Part shown: positions 54,489 through 60,734 of the stretch, one piece after another
Numbering within the stretch: position 1 is the first letter of the stretch
Layout of the letters: the number at the start of each line of letters is the position of its first letter
Assembly: GCF_042684645.1 (NCBI RefSeq)
Contig: NZ_JBHULV010000044.1
Span: forward strand, 62,001-126,000
Reading direction: 5' to 3'
Length of the DNA: 64,000 bases
DNA from: Pseudopedobacter alpinus
Lineage (GTDB): Bacteria > Bacteroidota > Bacteroidia > Sphingobacteriales > Sphingobacteriaceae
Translations under genes and position numbers: made by a program
Notes under the pieces: generated by a model
The model's database searches: none
What the model was told of the DNA's origin: nothing
The model's input: only the letters and a program-made list of their open reading frames with translations

Positions 54489-54907
54489 CAATCCCACTCC
54501 AGTTGATAGACTTACAAGGCGACGGCTTCCACCTTTTGGTGGAAGTTTTTGTTTTTGGGCAATCTTTTAAAGCTGTTTTAGATACCGGTGCTTCTAAATC
54601 GGCATTTGATATGGAAATTATTTCTGGACTAGCACCGGCAGATCAAATTATACATGTACCAAACCACCATGCCATTGGTTTAGGTACTACTACAATGGAA
54701 CGTTATTATGTAATTTGCCCCGAGTTACACTTAGGTAAATTGTTAATAAAAGATTATGAAGCTCCGGTTTTTGATTTATCCGCTATTAAATTTGCTTACG
54801 ATAAATTAGATTTACCTTCGGTAATTGGTGTTTTAGGTGGCGATATTTTAAAAGATTACAACGCCATTATTGATTATAAAAACTTAACACTATCTTTTCA
54901 AATTTAG
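54395..54907 (+). CDS. Retropepsin-like aspartic protease family protein, N-terminus replaced by repeat
   Basis: The conserved protein begins at about 54489 (IPLQLIDLQGDGFHLLVEV) and contains the single-lobe aspartic protease signature AVLDTGASKSAFD and VIGVLGGDILKDYNAII, i.e. a clan AA retropepsin-like fold that would need to dimerise. No signal peptide. No ATG lies near the expected start: the frame runs back through the REP pair (SLSFGEGWGEA is repeat translated) to a TTG at about 54434 or the GTG at 54395. The repeat has apparently removed the native start codon, so expression and N-terminus are uncertain. Confidence 0.7.
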   Translation: MIKKNRIILKKKRLQDHNANHSLSFGEGWGEAIPLQLIDLQGDGFHLLVEVFVFGQSFKAVLDTGASKSAFDMEIISGLAPADQIIHVPNHHAIGLGTTTMERYYVICPELHLGKLLIKDYEAPVFDLSAIKFAYDKLDLPSVIGVLGGDILKDYNAIIDYKNLTLSFQI

Positions 54908-54939
54908 ATGTGTAACTTGTAAAAGTAAATATAAAGGCC

Positions 54940-55353
54940 ATGAAAAAAGACATTCAAAACTCAGAAGATATTAAATTATTGGTAGATAAATTTTATGACA
55001 AGGCTGTTGCCGATGAATCTTTAGGGCATATTTTTACAGATGTAGCTAAAGTAAATTGGGCGCACCATTTGCCCATTATGTATTCTTTTTGGGAATCTAC
55101 ACTTTTAGGTACAGCAGGTTATAAAGGCAATCCAATGGATGCTCATTTTAGATTGAATGAAAAATTTACTTTAACAGCAGAACATTTTAACAGTTGGAAA
55201 TTTTTATTTATTGATACTGTTGATGAGTATTTTGAAGGGGAAGTTGCGGATATAGCGAAAGAAAGAGCCAGAAGCATTGCAGATTTAATGTTCTATAAAA
55301 TACATAACCATTATAATGCTCCAGGAATGGCTAAGCTTAAACCCAAGGAATAA
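54940..55353 (+). CDS. Group III truncated haemoglobin
   Basis: A 137-residue globin of the truncated 2-on-2 family, group III: DIKLLVDKFYDKAVADESLG, IFTDVAKVNWAHHLPIMYSF and WESTLLGTAGYKGNPMDAHF, where His in the PMDAHFRL segment is the expected proximal haem ligand. It binds haem in the cytosol; roles proposed for the group include handling of oxygen or nitric oxide. It starts 32 bases after the retropepsin-like gene and ends before a bidirectional terminator. No dedicated reductase is adjacent. Confidence 0.92.
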   Translation: MKKDIQNSEDIKLLVDKFYDKAVADESLGHIFTDVAKVNWAHHLPIMYSFWESTLLGTAGYKGNPMDAHFRLNEKFTLTAEHFNSWKFLFIDTVDEYFEGEVADIAKERARSIADLMFYKIHNHYNAPGMAKLKPKE

Positions 55354-55636
55354 TTGACGGCCTTTTTAGTGGTTTTATATCTTTTCAGAAAACAGACTTT
55401 TGCAAAAGATGAAAGCACTATTTTTGAATAGGGGATAATTTTTAAAACTGTGTTAAGCCTCAACACCCTAAAATTTGAGTGGTAACAAATTCTAAATTAG
55501 CTTCATAATTTAGCTCTGATATCTTCTATGATTAAATATTTTTTCTATTTGTAATTAGGGGATAAAATTTTATCCAAAATATTTTTATTTCACAATATTT
55601 CAAATAAAAAAAGAGGCTTTAAGCCTCTTTAAAATC
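55354..55636. terminator. Bidirectional terminator (stem 55610-55630) in a convergent gap
   Basis: AAAGAGGCTT/AAGCCTCTTT forms a perfect stem at 55610-55630, with an A/T-run on both sides, between the convergent haemoglobin and universal stress genes. The U-tract is best for the minus strand. The rest of the gap holds no gene. Confidence 0.75.
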
Positions 55637-56110
55637 TTATTTACTTTCAATAAACGGAACAATTAAAACCGGGCAATCTGCATGTCTGCTTACACTAGAA
55701 GCTACTGAACCTGATATAAAATGATCAAAACCTGTGCGACTGTGAGTACCAATAACAATCATAGAAAAGTGTTGTTCCTTAGCTAAATTCACAATCTCGT
55801 TTGTAGTGTCGCCTTCTAAAATGTATTCCTCCACAATGGTTTCGGGTGCAAAAGTGTTTTTAAGAGTTTCAAAAAGTTTTTTTGCTTGCTCATTTTGAAT
55901 GTCCATAATGTTGGGCAAAACCATACTGCTATCTCCTAAAATAGGGTCTCCGGTTATGTTTGTAGCAATAGGATATTCGTTAATATGAACTAAAGAAACA
56001 CTAGCATTTAACTTTTTGGCTAAAGAAAAACCATAATCGGCAGCACATTGTGCATACTTAGAATCGTCAACGGCAATTAAAATTCTTTCAAATGTTTGTA
56101 AATTTTTCAT
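55637..56110 (-). CDS. Universal stress protein (UspA-like)
   Basis: A 157-residue single-domain Usp fold: RILIAVDDSKYAQCAADYGF at the N-terminus and MIVIGTHSRTGFDHFISGSV followed by ADCPVLIVPF at the C-terminus. The ATP-binding pattern of this family is G-2x-G-9x-G(S/T); here the second Gly is Ser (GTHS-9x-GS), so nucleotide binding is possible but not assured. It is cytosolic and single-gene, 52 bases from the divergent NlpC/P60 gene. Confidence 0.92.
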   Translation of the reverse strand: MKNLQTFERILIAVDDSKYAQCAADYGFSLAKKLNASVSLVHINEYPIATNITGDPILGDSSMVLPNIMDIQNEQAKKLFETLKNTFAPETIVEEYILEGDTTNEIVNLAKEQHFSMIVIGTHSRTGFDHFISGSVASSVSRHADCPVLIVPFIESK

Positions 56111-56162
56111 GTTTATTGGTTTTATGTTAAATTACACAAAAATATGACCAGCTTATAATTTT

Positions 56163-56951
56163 ATGGAAAATTCTTTGGGAATTTGTAATCTATCTACCGT
56201 ACCGCTTAGGGGAAATCCTGCACATTCATCAGAAATGATTTCTCAGCTTTTATTTGCGGATACTTTTGAGATTTTGGAAAAAGATGATTTTTGGCTAAAA
56301 ATAAGAATTGACCACGATGGTTATGAAGGCTGGATAGATGGAAAACAAATGCAAACTGCCGATCCTTTGCAGGTGCATAGTTTAAAAAAGGAAGCGCAAT
56401 TTTTAACTAGCGAAGCTAGCACCATGGTTTTGAAAGGAGGTTTGAAAGAGCCTTTTTACCTAGCAGCTGGCACAACTTTACCCTTTTTTGATAATGGAAA
56501 ATGTAAATTAGGGAATGATGTTTTTACCGTTACTTCCAGCAATGTTTTTGTAGCCAACCAAGAAGATTTTGAAACGAATATAATAGAAACTGCTAAGATA
56601 TTTTTAAACGTTCCTTACCTATGGGGCGGTAGAACACATGCGGGTATTGACTGTTCTGGCTTTTCGCAAATGGTTTTTAAAATGTTAGGTGTCCAATTAA
56701 AAAGAGATGCTTGGCAGCAAGCAGAGCAAGGAAAAACTGTTGACTTTTTAACCGAAGCAAAAGCCGGTGATTTGGCTTTTTTTGATAACCAAGAAGGAAG
56801 AATTACTCATGTGGGCGTAATGCTGAACAATAGCCAAATCATACATGCATCTGGCCGTGTAAAAATTGACAGAATCGATAACCAAGGGATTTTTGCTGCT
56901 GATCAAAATAAGTACACGCATAAATTGAGGATTATTAAGAGGTATGTTTAG
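56163..56951 (+). CDS. NlpC/P60 cysteine peptidase with SH3-like N-terminal domain
   Basis: A 262-residue protein. Residues 5-60 form an SH3b-like domain (FADTFEILEKDDFWLKIRID then YEGWIDGKQM). The NlpC/P60 domain spans about 140-260, with catalytic Cys164 in AGIDCSGFSQMVFKMLG and His216 in RITHVGVMLN, followed by IIHASGRVKID. The pattern is that of gamma-D-glutamyl-L-diamino-acid endopeptidases such as YkfC, which recycle or cut peptidoglycan peptides. No signal peptide is visible, so a cytosolic recycling role is likely. Confidence 0.92.
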   Translation: MENSLGICNLSTVPLRGNPAHSSEMISQLLFADTFEILEKDDFWLKIRIDHDGYEGWIDGKQMQTADPLQVHSLKKEAQFLTSEASTMVLKGGLKEPFYLAAGTTLPFFDNGKCKLGNDVFTVTSSNVFVANQEDFETNIIETAKIFLNVPYLWGGRTHAGIDCSGFSQMVFKMLGVQLKRDAWQQAEQGKTVDFLTEAKAGDLAFFDNQEGRITHVGVMLNNSQIIHASGRVKIDRIDNQGIFAADQNKYTHKLRIIKRYV

Positions 56952-57193
56952 GGATTGAGATTTATAAAAGAAATTTTTGGGTAAAAAGCGGTAAAACAAC
57001 AGAAACCGAATTTATGAGATTCAGGAATGCCTCGTAAAAAAATAAAACTTGAATAAATTTATACCCATGTATTACAAAATGTTAAGAGCCCTTTTGATGA
57101 TTTATAATTTATTATATCTAAAAATGTGTCTGATGCAGCCAGAAGTGTACAAGTTATAAGATATTTTAACTCGACAGAATCTTTAAAAACGAA

Positions 57194-57225
57194 TTTGTAA
57201 CATCAAACTATTTATTATATTTTTG
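57194..57225 (+). promoter_or_regulatory. Bacteroidota-type promoter of the first toxin-antitoxin pair
   Basis: TTTG (57194-57197), 20 bases, then TATTTTTG (57218-57225), matching TTTG-N19-21-TAnnTTTG exactly. The toxin ATG lies 27 bases downstream. Confidence 0.75.
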
Positions 57226-57240
57226 TATCCGAACGAATAC
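57225..57240. promoter_or_regulatory. Palindromic operator candidate at the toxin-antitoxin start site
   Basis: GTATCCGAACGAATAC is an imperfect 16-bp dyad (GTATnCG-2-CGnATAC). It begins at the last base of the -7 element and covers the expected transcription start, the right place for autorepression by the HTH antitoxin encoded at 57553-57837. Confidence 0.6.
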
Positions 57241-57251
57241 AATTTCAGAAA

Positions 57252-57551
57252 ATGTATTTTATTGAAAAGTCAACATAATTTGACAAGTGGTTTAAAAAGT
57301 TGAATGATTTGAGAGCAAAGGCTAAAATTTTGTTCAGGCTTCAGAAACTAGAAAATGAAGAGCATTTTGGAGACTGTAAGCCAGTTGGAAACGGAATTAG
57401 TGAATTGAAAATCAATTTTGCAAAAGGCTATAGGATTTATTTTAAAGAAATTGACGGAAAAATTATTATTCTGTTAATTGGAGGAGACAAATCCACTCAA
57501 GAAAATGACATCGATAAAGCGAAAGTAATTTGGGATAAACTAAAAAAATAA
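57252..57551 (+). pseudogene. HigB/RelE-type addiction-module toxin with an early nonsense codon
   Basis: The frame starts ATG 57252 (MYFIEKST), hits TAA at 57276-57278, and continues FDKWFKKLNDLRAKAKILFR, then LENEEHFGDCKPVGNGISEL and FAKGYRIYFKEIDGKIIILL to a stop at 57551. This is the short RelE/ParE-superfamily toxin of the HI1419 'addiction module killer' group, an mRNA-cleaving or gyrase-type toxin. TAA sits where CAA or GAA is expected, one base away. A TTG at 57300 could restart translation but would drop the first beta-strand and helix. The toxin is probably inactive; the antitoxin is intact. Confidence 0.75.
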
Positions 57552-57552
57552 A

Positions 57553-57837
57553 ATGGAAACATCAAAATTTGAAATAGCTGATTATTTAGACAGCAACGAA
57601 ATGATTGCAGAATATTTAAATGCGGTTTTGGAAGAAGGAAATGATACCGAAGTTGTGACTGCAATTGGACACATCGCTAAAGCAATTGGCATGACCAAAA
57701 TAGCGCAAGAAACCGGAATGAGTAGACCAAGTTTATACAAGGCATTATCTGAGGGAGCTAAACCACAATTTTCAACTATTATGAAAGTATTGAAAGCTGT
57801 TGGTGGACAATTAAAAATAAACCCAGTATCTGCATAA
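57553..57837 (+). CDS. HTH antitoxin of an HI1420-like addiction module
   Basis: A 94-residue protein beginning METSKFEIADYLDSNEMIAE and carrying a helix-turn-helix (about residues 48-70, MTKIAQETGMSRPSLYKALS) followed by FSTIMKVLKAVGGQLKI. This is the 'probable addiction module antidote' family that pairs with the toxin type encoded just upstream, with two bases between the genes. It should repress its own promoter at the dyad near 57232 and, in an intact system, bind the toxin. Confidence 0.9.
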   Translation: METSKFEIADYLDSNEMIAEYLNAVLEEGNDTEVVTAIGHIAKAIGMTKIAQETGMSRPSLYKALSEGAKPQFSTIMKVLKAVGGQLKINPVSA

Positions 57838-57843
57838 AAAAAC

Positions 57844-57950
57844 GCCTAATAACAGCTAAGGTTTCGTTGGGCTCGGAGAGCCAACAATGAAACCGTGATT
57901 GAACGGAACCGGACACATTCAGATCTGTTATGGACTTATCGTTGTTAGAT
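57844..57950 (+). other. attC-like folded repeat (candidate cassette recombination site 1)
   Basis: It lies seven bases after the antitoxin stop. The left end GCCTAATAACAGCTAAG and right end CTTATCGTTGTTAG pair as CTAAtAAC(A)GcTAAG against CTAAcAACGaTAAG, 12 of 14 with one unpaired base. The right edge is GTTAGAT (57944-57950), matching the integron core GTTRRRY; the left core is one base off RYYYAAC. The centre holds a further stem GGTTTC/GAAACC. No integrase is nearby. Confidence 0.5.
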
Positions 57951-58057
57951 TTCTATTGAAGCAATCAATTTTAAGGAGTTCGTTTTTTTAGGCATTTCAT
58001 TAATACATTTCCTTCCAATTTCCTGTTTACAGGCACAAAACCTCCCTTACCCATTCG

Positions 58058-58313
58058 CTAGTTAGTGGACAGGGAAAACGTATTTTGGCTAATACCGATG
58101 TAATAAGCAGGTGGCCCACGGCTATCAAAGACAGCAATGGTATNNNNNNNNNNNNNNNNNNNNNNNNNNNNNNNNNNNNNTCAATTTCTCCCGCTTCCAA
58201 GTGCTACTCAAAAAGCCATAATGCCTCATCTTCACAAAGCGTTTGGGTAAAATATGCAAGGCAAACCGTCTGATGAATTCCTCATTGCTGAGGTGCCATT
58301 TCTGCCTAAACTA
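58058..58313 (-). mobile_element. IS91-type transposase C-terminal remnant, spanning an assembly gap
   Basis: Read on the minus strand from 58310, one frame gives FRQKWHLSNEEFIRRFALHI, then LPKRFVKMRHYGFLSSTWKR, enters the N-run, and emerges as TIAVFDSRGPPAYYIGISQN to a stop at 58058. EFIRRF...LPKxFxxxRHYGFL is the hallmark of IS91-family (Y2 transposase) C-termini, and the FDxRGPP tail also fits. An in-frame stop at 58311 and the absence of the catalytic N-terminal part show it is a fragment. Confidence 0.7.
58144..58180. other. Run of 37 Ns (assembly gap)
   Basis: Unresolved bases inside the IS91-type remnant. The true gap size may differ from 37, and missing transposase sequence may be hidden here. 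Any frame across it is unreliable. Confidence 0.99.
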
Positions 58314-58361
58314 GCCAACCGTTATAGCCAATACTACCCGATAGAACCGCCTAGAAAACAT

Positions 58362-58392
58362 TTTGAATTTGTTGTCTGAATAGTTAACTTTG
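58362..58392 (+). promoter_or_regulatory. Bacteroidota-type promoter of the second toxin-antitoxin pair
   Basis: TTTG (58362-58365), 19 bases, then TAACTTTG (58385-58392), an exact fit to the consensus. The GTG start of the toxin is only five bases downstream, so the transcript may be leaderless. Confidence 0.72.
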
Positions 58393-58396
58393 ACTT

Positions 58397-58735
58397 GTGA
58401 ATAATGACAGACAAGTAATTGCTTACAAAAACTATTTCCTCGACTTCTATGAAAGCCAGACAGACAAAGTGCAGGCGAAAATCGAATGGACTTTAAATCT
58501 GATTAAAGTCACTCCGAAAGTTCCTGAAAAGTTTTTTAAGCATATGCAAGGAACAAAAGGACTTTACGAGATCCGTGTAGAAGTAGGTAGCAATATATAT
58601 CGAATATTTTCCTTTTTTGATAAAGGAAATTTAGTCGTTTTAGGAAACGGTTTTCATAAGAAAAGTCAAAAAACACCAAAACAAGAAATCGAAAAGGCAC
58701 TTAAAATAATGGAGGAATATCAAAATGACAACTAA
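58397..58735 (+). CDS. RelE/HigB-type toxin (Gp49-like, PF05973 type)
   Basis: A 112-residue toxin starting at GTG 58397 (MNNDRQVIAYKNYFLDFYES); there is no ATG in frame before the conserved part. It contains KIEWTLNLIKVTPKVPEKFF, GTKGLYEIRVEVGSNIYRIF, SFFDKGNLVVLGNGFHKKSQ and KTPKQEIEKALKIMEEY, the pattern of phage-derived Gp49-like/HigB toxins, which act as ribosome-dependent mRNA nucleases. It overlaps the antitoxin gene by 11 bases, typical toxin-first higBA order. All conserved segments are present, so it may be active. Confidence 0.92.
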   Translation: MNNDRQVIAYKNYFLDFYESQTDKVQAKIEWTLNLIKVTPKVPEKFFKHMQGTKGLYEIRVEVGSNIYRIFSFFDKGNLVVLGNGFHKKSQKTPKQEIEKALKIMEEYQNDN

Positions 58736-59027
58736 AAAGAATATCACAACATTAGACGAAATTCTTGACAAAAAATACGGAACAAAAGGAAATCCGAAAA
58801 GAGAAGAATGGGAACAACAATTTGAAGCTTTCAGACTTGGTGCATTGCTTGAAGAAGCCCGAACTAAATTGGGAATGACACAAGAACAACTTGCTAAAAA
58901 GTGCGGAACCAACAAATCCTATATTTCAAGAATCGAAAATGACGCATCTGATATTAGGCTTTCTACTTTAATGAAAATCATTCAGAAAGGTTTAGGCGGA
59001 CATTTAAAATTGACTCTTCAGGTTTAA
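58725..59027 (+). CDS. XRE-family HigA-type antitoxin
   Basis: A 100-residue protein with a C-terminal XRE helix-turn-helix (about residues 45-95): LEEARTKLGMTQEQLAKKCG, then TNKSYISRIENDASDIRLST. It ends LMKIIQKGLGGHLKLTL. The N-terminal 40 residues (ITTLDEILDKKYGTKGNPKR) are the likely toxin-binding part. It overlaps the toxin gene and is followed within 17 bases by a second attC-like site. Confidence 0.93.
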   Translation: MTTKKNITTLDEILDKKYGTKGNPKREEWEQQFEAFRLGALLEEARTKLGMTQEQLAKKCGTNKSYISRIENDASDIRLSTLMKIIQKGLGGHLKLTLQV

Positions 59028-59043
59028 CAAAAAAACAGTACTG

Positions 59044-59177
59044 GCTATAACCACAGGTTTGCAAAATTGCGAGCGAAGTGCGCTCACTTCCTTCACTTCT
59101 TTTTATTTAGTTTTGTGGGGTGCGACAAAGGTTCTGCAAGCAATTTCGCAATTTCTCAAACCCGCCAATTGTTAGGT
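59044..59177 (+). other. attC-like folded repeat (candidate cassette recombination site 2)
   Basis: Follows the HigA stop by 16 bases. GGTTTGcaaAATTGCGA on the left pairs with TCGCAATTtctCAAACC on the right: two blocks of 6 and 8 bp around a small bulge. The centre has GAAGTGcgCtCACTTC. The right edge is GTTAGGT (59171-59177), again GTTRRRY; the left edge is GCTATAAC. Length about 134 bp, within the attC range. Sequence differs from site 1 while architecture agrees, as attC sites do. Confidence 0.55.
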
Positions 59178-59236
59178 GTCATACTTACCGACAGCAAGGA
59201 TATTACTGATTGGAAATATTTTCGTAAATTAACGCA

Positions 59237-59757
59237 ATGAAAAATAAGCAGGAAATACAATTGGATTTTGTGCTTGACAAACTTACCAATTCCATCCAAA
59301 ACACTATTTCTGGCGACAGTTTCCAAACGGAAGTTGCAAGATTTACATTAAAGGACAGCAAAAGTATTACAGTTAAAAATGGCTGGAATTTCAATTGGAA
59401 AGCCGAACTGAAAGATGATCCTAAAGAAGTACAAACTGACAATAACCAATAATTTGGATATAGTTCAAGGTTTATTAAGTATCACAAAAGAAGCCGACCA
59501 TGTTTTTATGAACCTTTTGGAAAATGCGCCTTTTAATATTGGACGAAATAAGCTCTATGAAGGCGTAGCAGGTAATTTAGTTGCATTCGCTTGCAAACTT
59601 TCATTTCAATATGGTTTTGACGGTTTTGTTGCTTTTACAGCAAAAAAAATTGATAAATCATTATGAAGAATCATTAGGAGCATACCATTTTGGCGGACAC
59701 AGAATAATTCCGACCGAATCAGCAAAATTACTAGTTGAAAAATATTTTAAAACTTAA
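59237..59757 (+). pseudogene. Decayed gene for a conserved hypothetical protein (two frameshifts)
   Basis: Three consecutive frames encode what looks like one protein of about 170 residues. Frame 1 from ATG 59237 gives NKQEIQLDFVLDKLTNSIQN and SITVKNGWNFNWKAELKDD; after a break near 59430 frame 2 gives YKLTITNNLDIVQGLLSITK, NIGRNKLYEGVAGNLVAFAC and FQYGFDGFVAFTAK. After a second break at the A-run near 59645 frame 3 gives LGAYHFGGHRIIPTESAKLL and VEKYFKT to TAA 59755. I recall small uncharacterised Bacteroidota proteins with this layout; the GNL-VAFACKLS and FVAFTAK strands would suit an acetyltransferase-like fold, but I do not assign a function. Confidence 0.6.
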
Positions 59758-59761
59758 GATT

Positions 59762-59929
59762 ATGGGATTTATAAGAGAACCAAAAGGGGTTGACTTTATT
59801 ATTCAAAGCGAACCTTTAACAGAAAAAGAAAAAAAAGAAATTAGCCAGTTTATTTTAGACTATAAATTGAAGAAGTCAAAAACAGAACCGAAAAAAGTTA
59901 AAAATGATTGTGATAAACAGCTTTCATAA
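59762..59929 (+). CDS. Small hypothetical protein (partner of the decayed gene)
   Basis: 55 residues from ATG 59762, MGFIREPKGVDFIIQSEPLT followed by EKEKKEISQFILDYKLKKSK and a basic tail. It starts four bases after the stop of the decayed gene, suggesting a two-gene unit. I chose this ATG over an upstream in-frame start at 59735 because the latter lies inside the preceding gene. Highly charged, no membrane segment, function unknown. The frame is intact although the upstream gene is broken. Confidence 0.6.
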   Translation: MGFIREPKGVDFIIQSEPLTEKEKKEISQFILDYKLKKSKTEPKKVKNDCDKQLS

Positions 59930-59951
59930 AAAGTACGAACCTAATTGTCTG

Positions 59952-59967
59952 GAGAGTTAAGCGAAAG
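59952..59967 (+). repeat. 16-bp direct repeat, left copy
   Basis: GAGAGTTAAGCGAAAG, identical to 60544-60559. Weaker similarity extends to both sides (AATTGTCTG before, TCTCTTCAGATT after). The pair brackets the DinB-like gene. Confidence 0.75.
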
Positions 59968-60066
59968 AGTCTCTTCAGATTTAATAATGAAATTGAGTCT
60001 CTAGACTATTTAACAAATGTTTTTATTAGAAAAGCTTAAAATTCAAAGATATTCAAACCTCATAAT

Positions 60067-60519
60067 ATGAAAACAAAAACAGATATATTTCTTGAACTTT
60101 GGATAGAAGCCAGAACAAGATTTACCAATCAGTTAGCAAATATTACTGCTGCAGATTTGGAGAAAAAACTTTTACCTTCCCAAAATAGTATTGGTTTTTT
60201 AATGAGGCATATTGGTGATGTTGAATTGCTTTTTGCTAAAAATGTATTTGGCGATAGTACGGTTAAAGTAACTGCTAAAACTGTTATTGATAAATATGAT
60301 ACTGGCGAATGGACTAATCTGGAAGAACTAAAAGCTTATGTATCTAAATCATTTGAAACTTTACAAACGATAGTTGAAAAACAAAAAGACGAAGATTGGG
60401 AAACCGTTATAACTACTAAAGAATTTGGAGCTAAAACAAAAGCAGAAGCATTTGGTAGAATTGTATCACATACTGCATACCACGCAGGTCAATTGGCTCT
60501 TATTCAAAAATATTGCTGA
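60067..60519 (+). CDS. DinB-like (DUF1572-type) four-helix protein
   Basis: A 150-residue protein predicted as a four-helix bundle of the DinB/YfiT superfamily. Candidate metal ligands are His in FLMRHIGDVELLF (helix 2) and the pair in VSHTAYHAGQLALIQKY (helix 4), the usual three-His arrangement. Superfamily members include thiol-dependent transferases and stress proteins; the activity of this one is unknown. It is monocistronic, begins directly ATGAAAACAAAAACAG, and lies between two copies of a 16-bp direct repeat that may mark a separate insertion. Confidence 0.82.
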   Translation: MKTKTDIFLELWIEARTRFTNQLANITAADLEKKLLPSQNSIGFLMRHIGDVELLFAKNVFGDSTVKVTAKTVIDKYDTGEWTNLEELKAYVSKSFETLQTIVEKQKDEDWETVITTKEFGAKTKAEAFGRIVSHTAYHAGQLALIQKYC

Positions 60520-60543
60520 GCTATTGAAAAAAACAACTGTTTA

Positions 60544-60559
60544 GAGAGTTAAGCGAAAG
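60544..60559 (+). repeat. 16-bp direct repeat, right copy
   Basis: GAGAGTTAAGCGAAAG, 592 bases after the left copy and 25 bases past the DinB-like stop. Flanks AACTGTTTA before and TTTCTTCAAATT after are related to those of the left copy. Confidence 0.75.
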
Positions 60560-60734
60560 TATTTCTTCAAATTAAGAAATGATGTCTTGTCTTAAAATAA
60601 GAGATGATTTCAGTTAAGCTCCCCATGGTCTGTGTCCTCAAAAAAACTAAATGTTAGTATAACATTTCGGCCTTCAAAGGTACAGTTCGAGTTTGTACAA
60701 TTACAATAACGCTTAAACGAAAATCATCTCTATA

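Noticed and set aside
58085..58273. Plus-strand open frame across the N-run
   Set aside because: Artefact: it spans unresolved bases and is antisense to the recognisable IS91-type remnant.
58640..58915. Antisense frames of 90-130 codons over real genes (e.g. here, and 24200-24607, 25900-26262)
   Set aside because: They mirror the codon pattern of confidently identified genes on the other strand and show no recognised family.
59952..59967. GTTAAGC inside the direct repeat as a third attC core
   Set aside because: It matches GTTRRRY, but no long imperfect palindrome precedes it, so it lacks the folded arm that defines attC.
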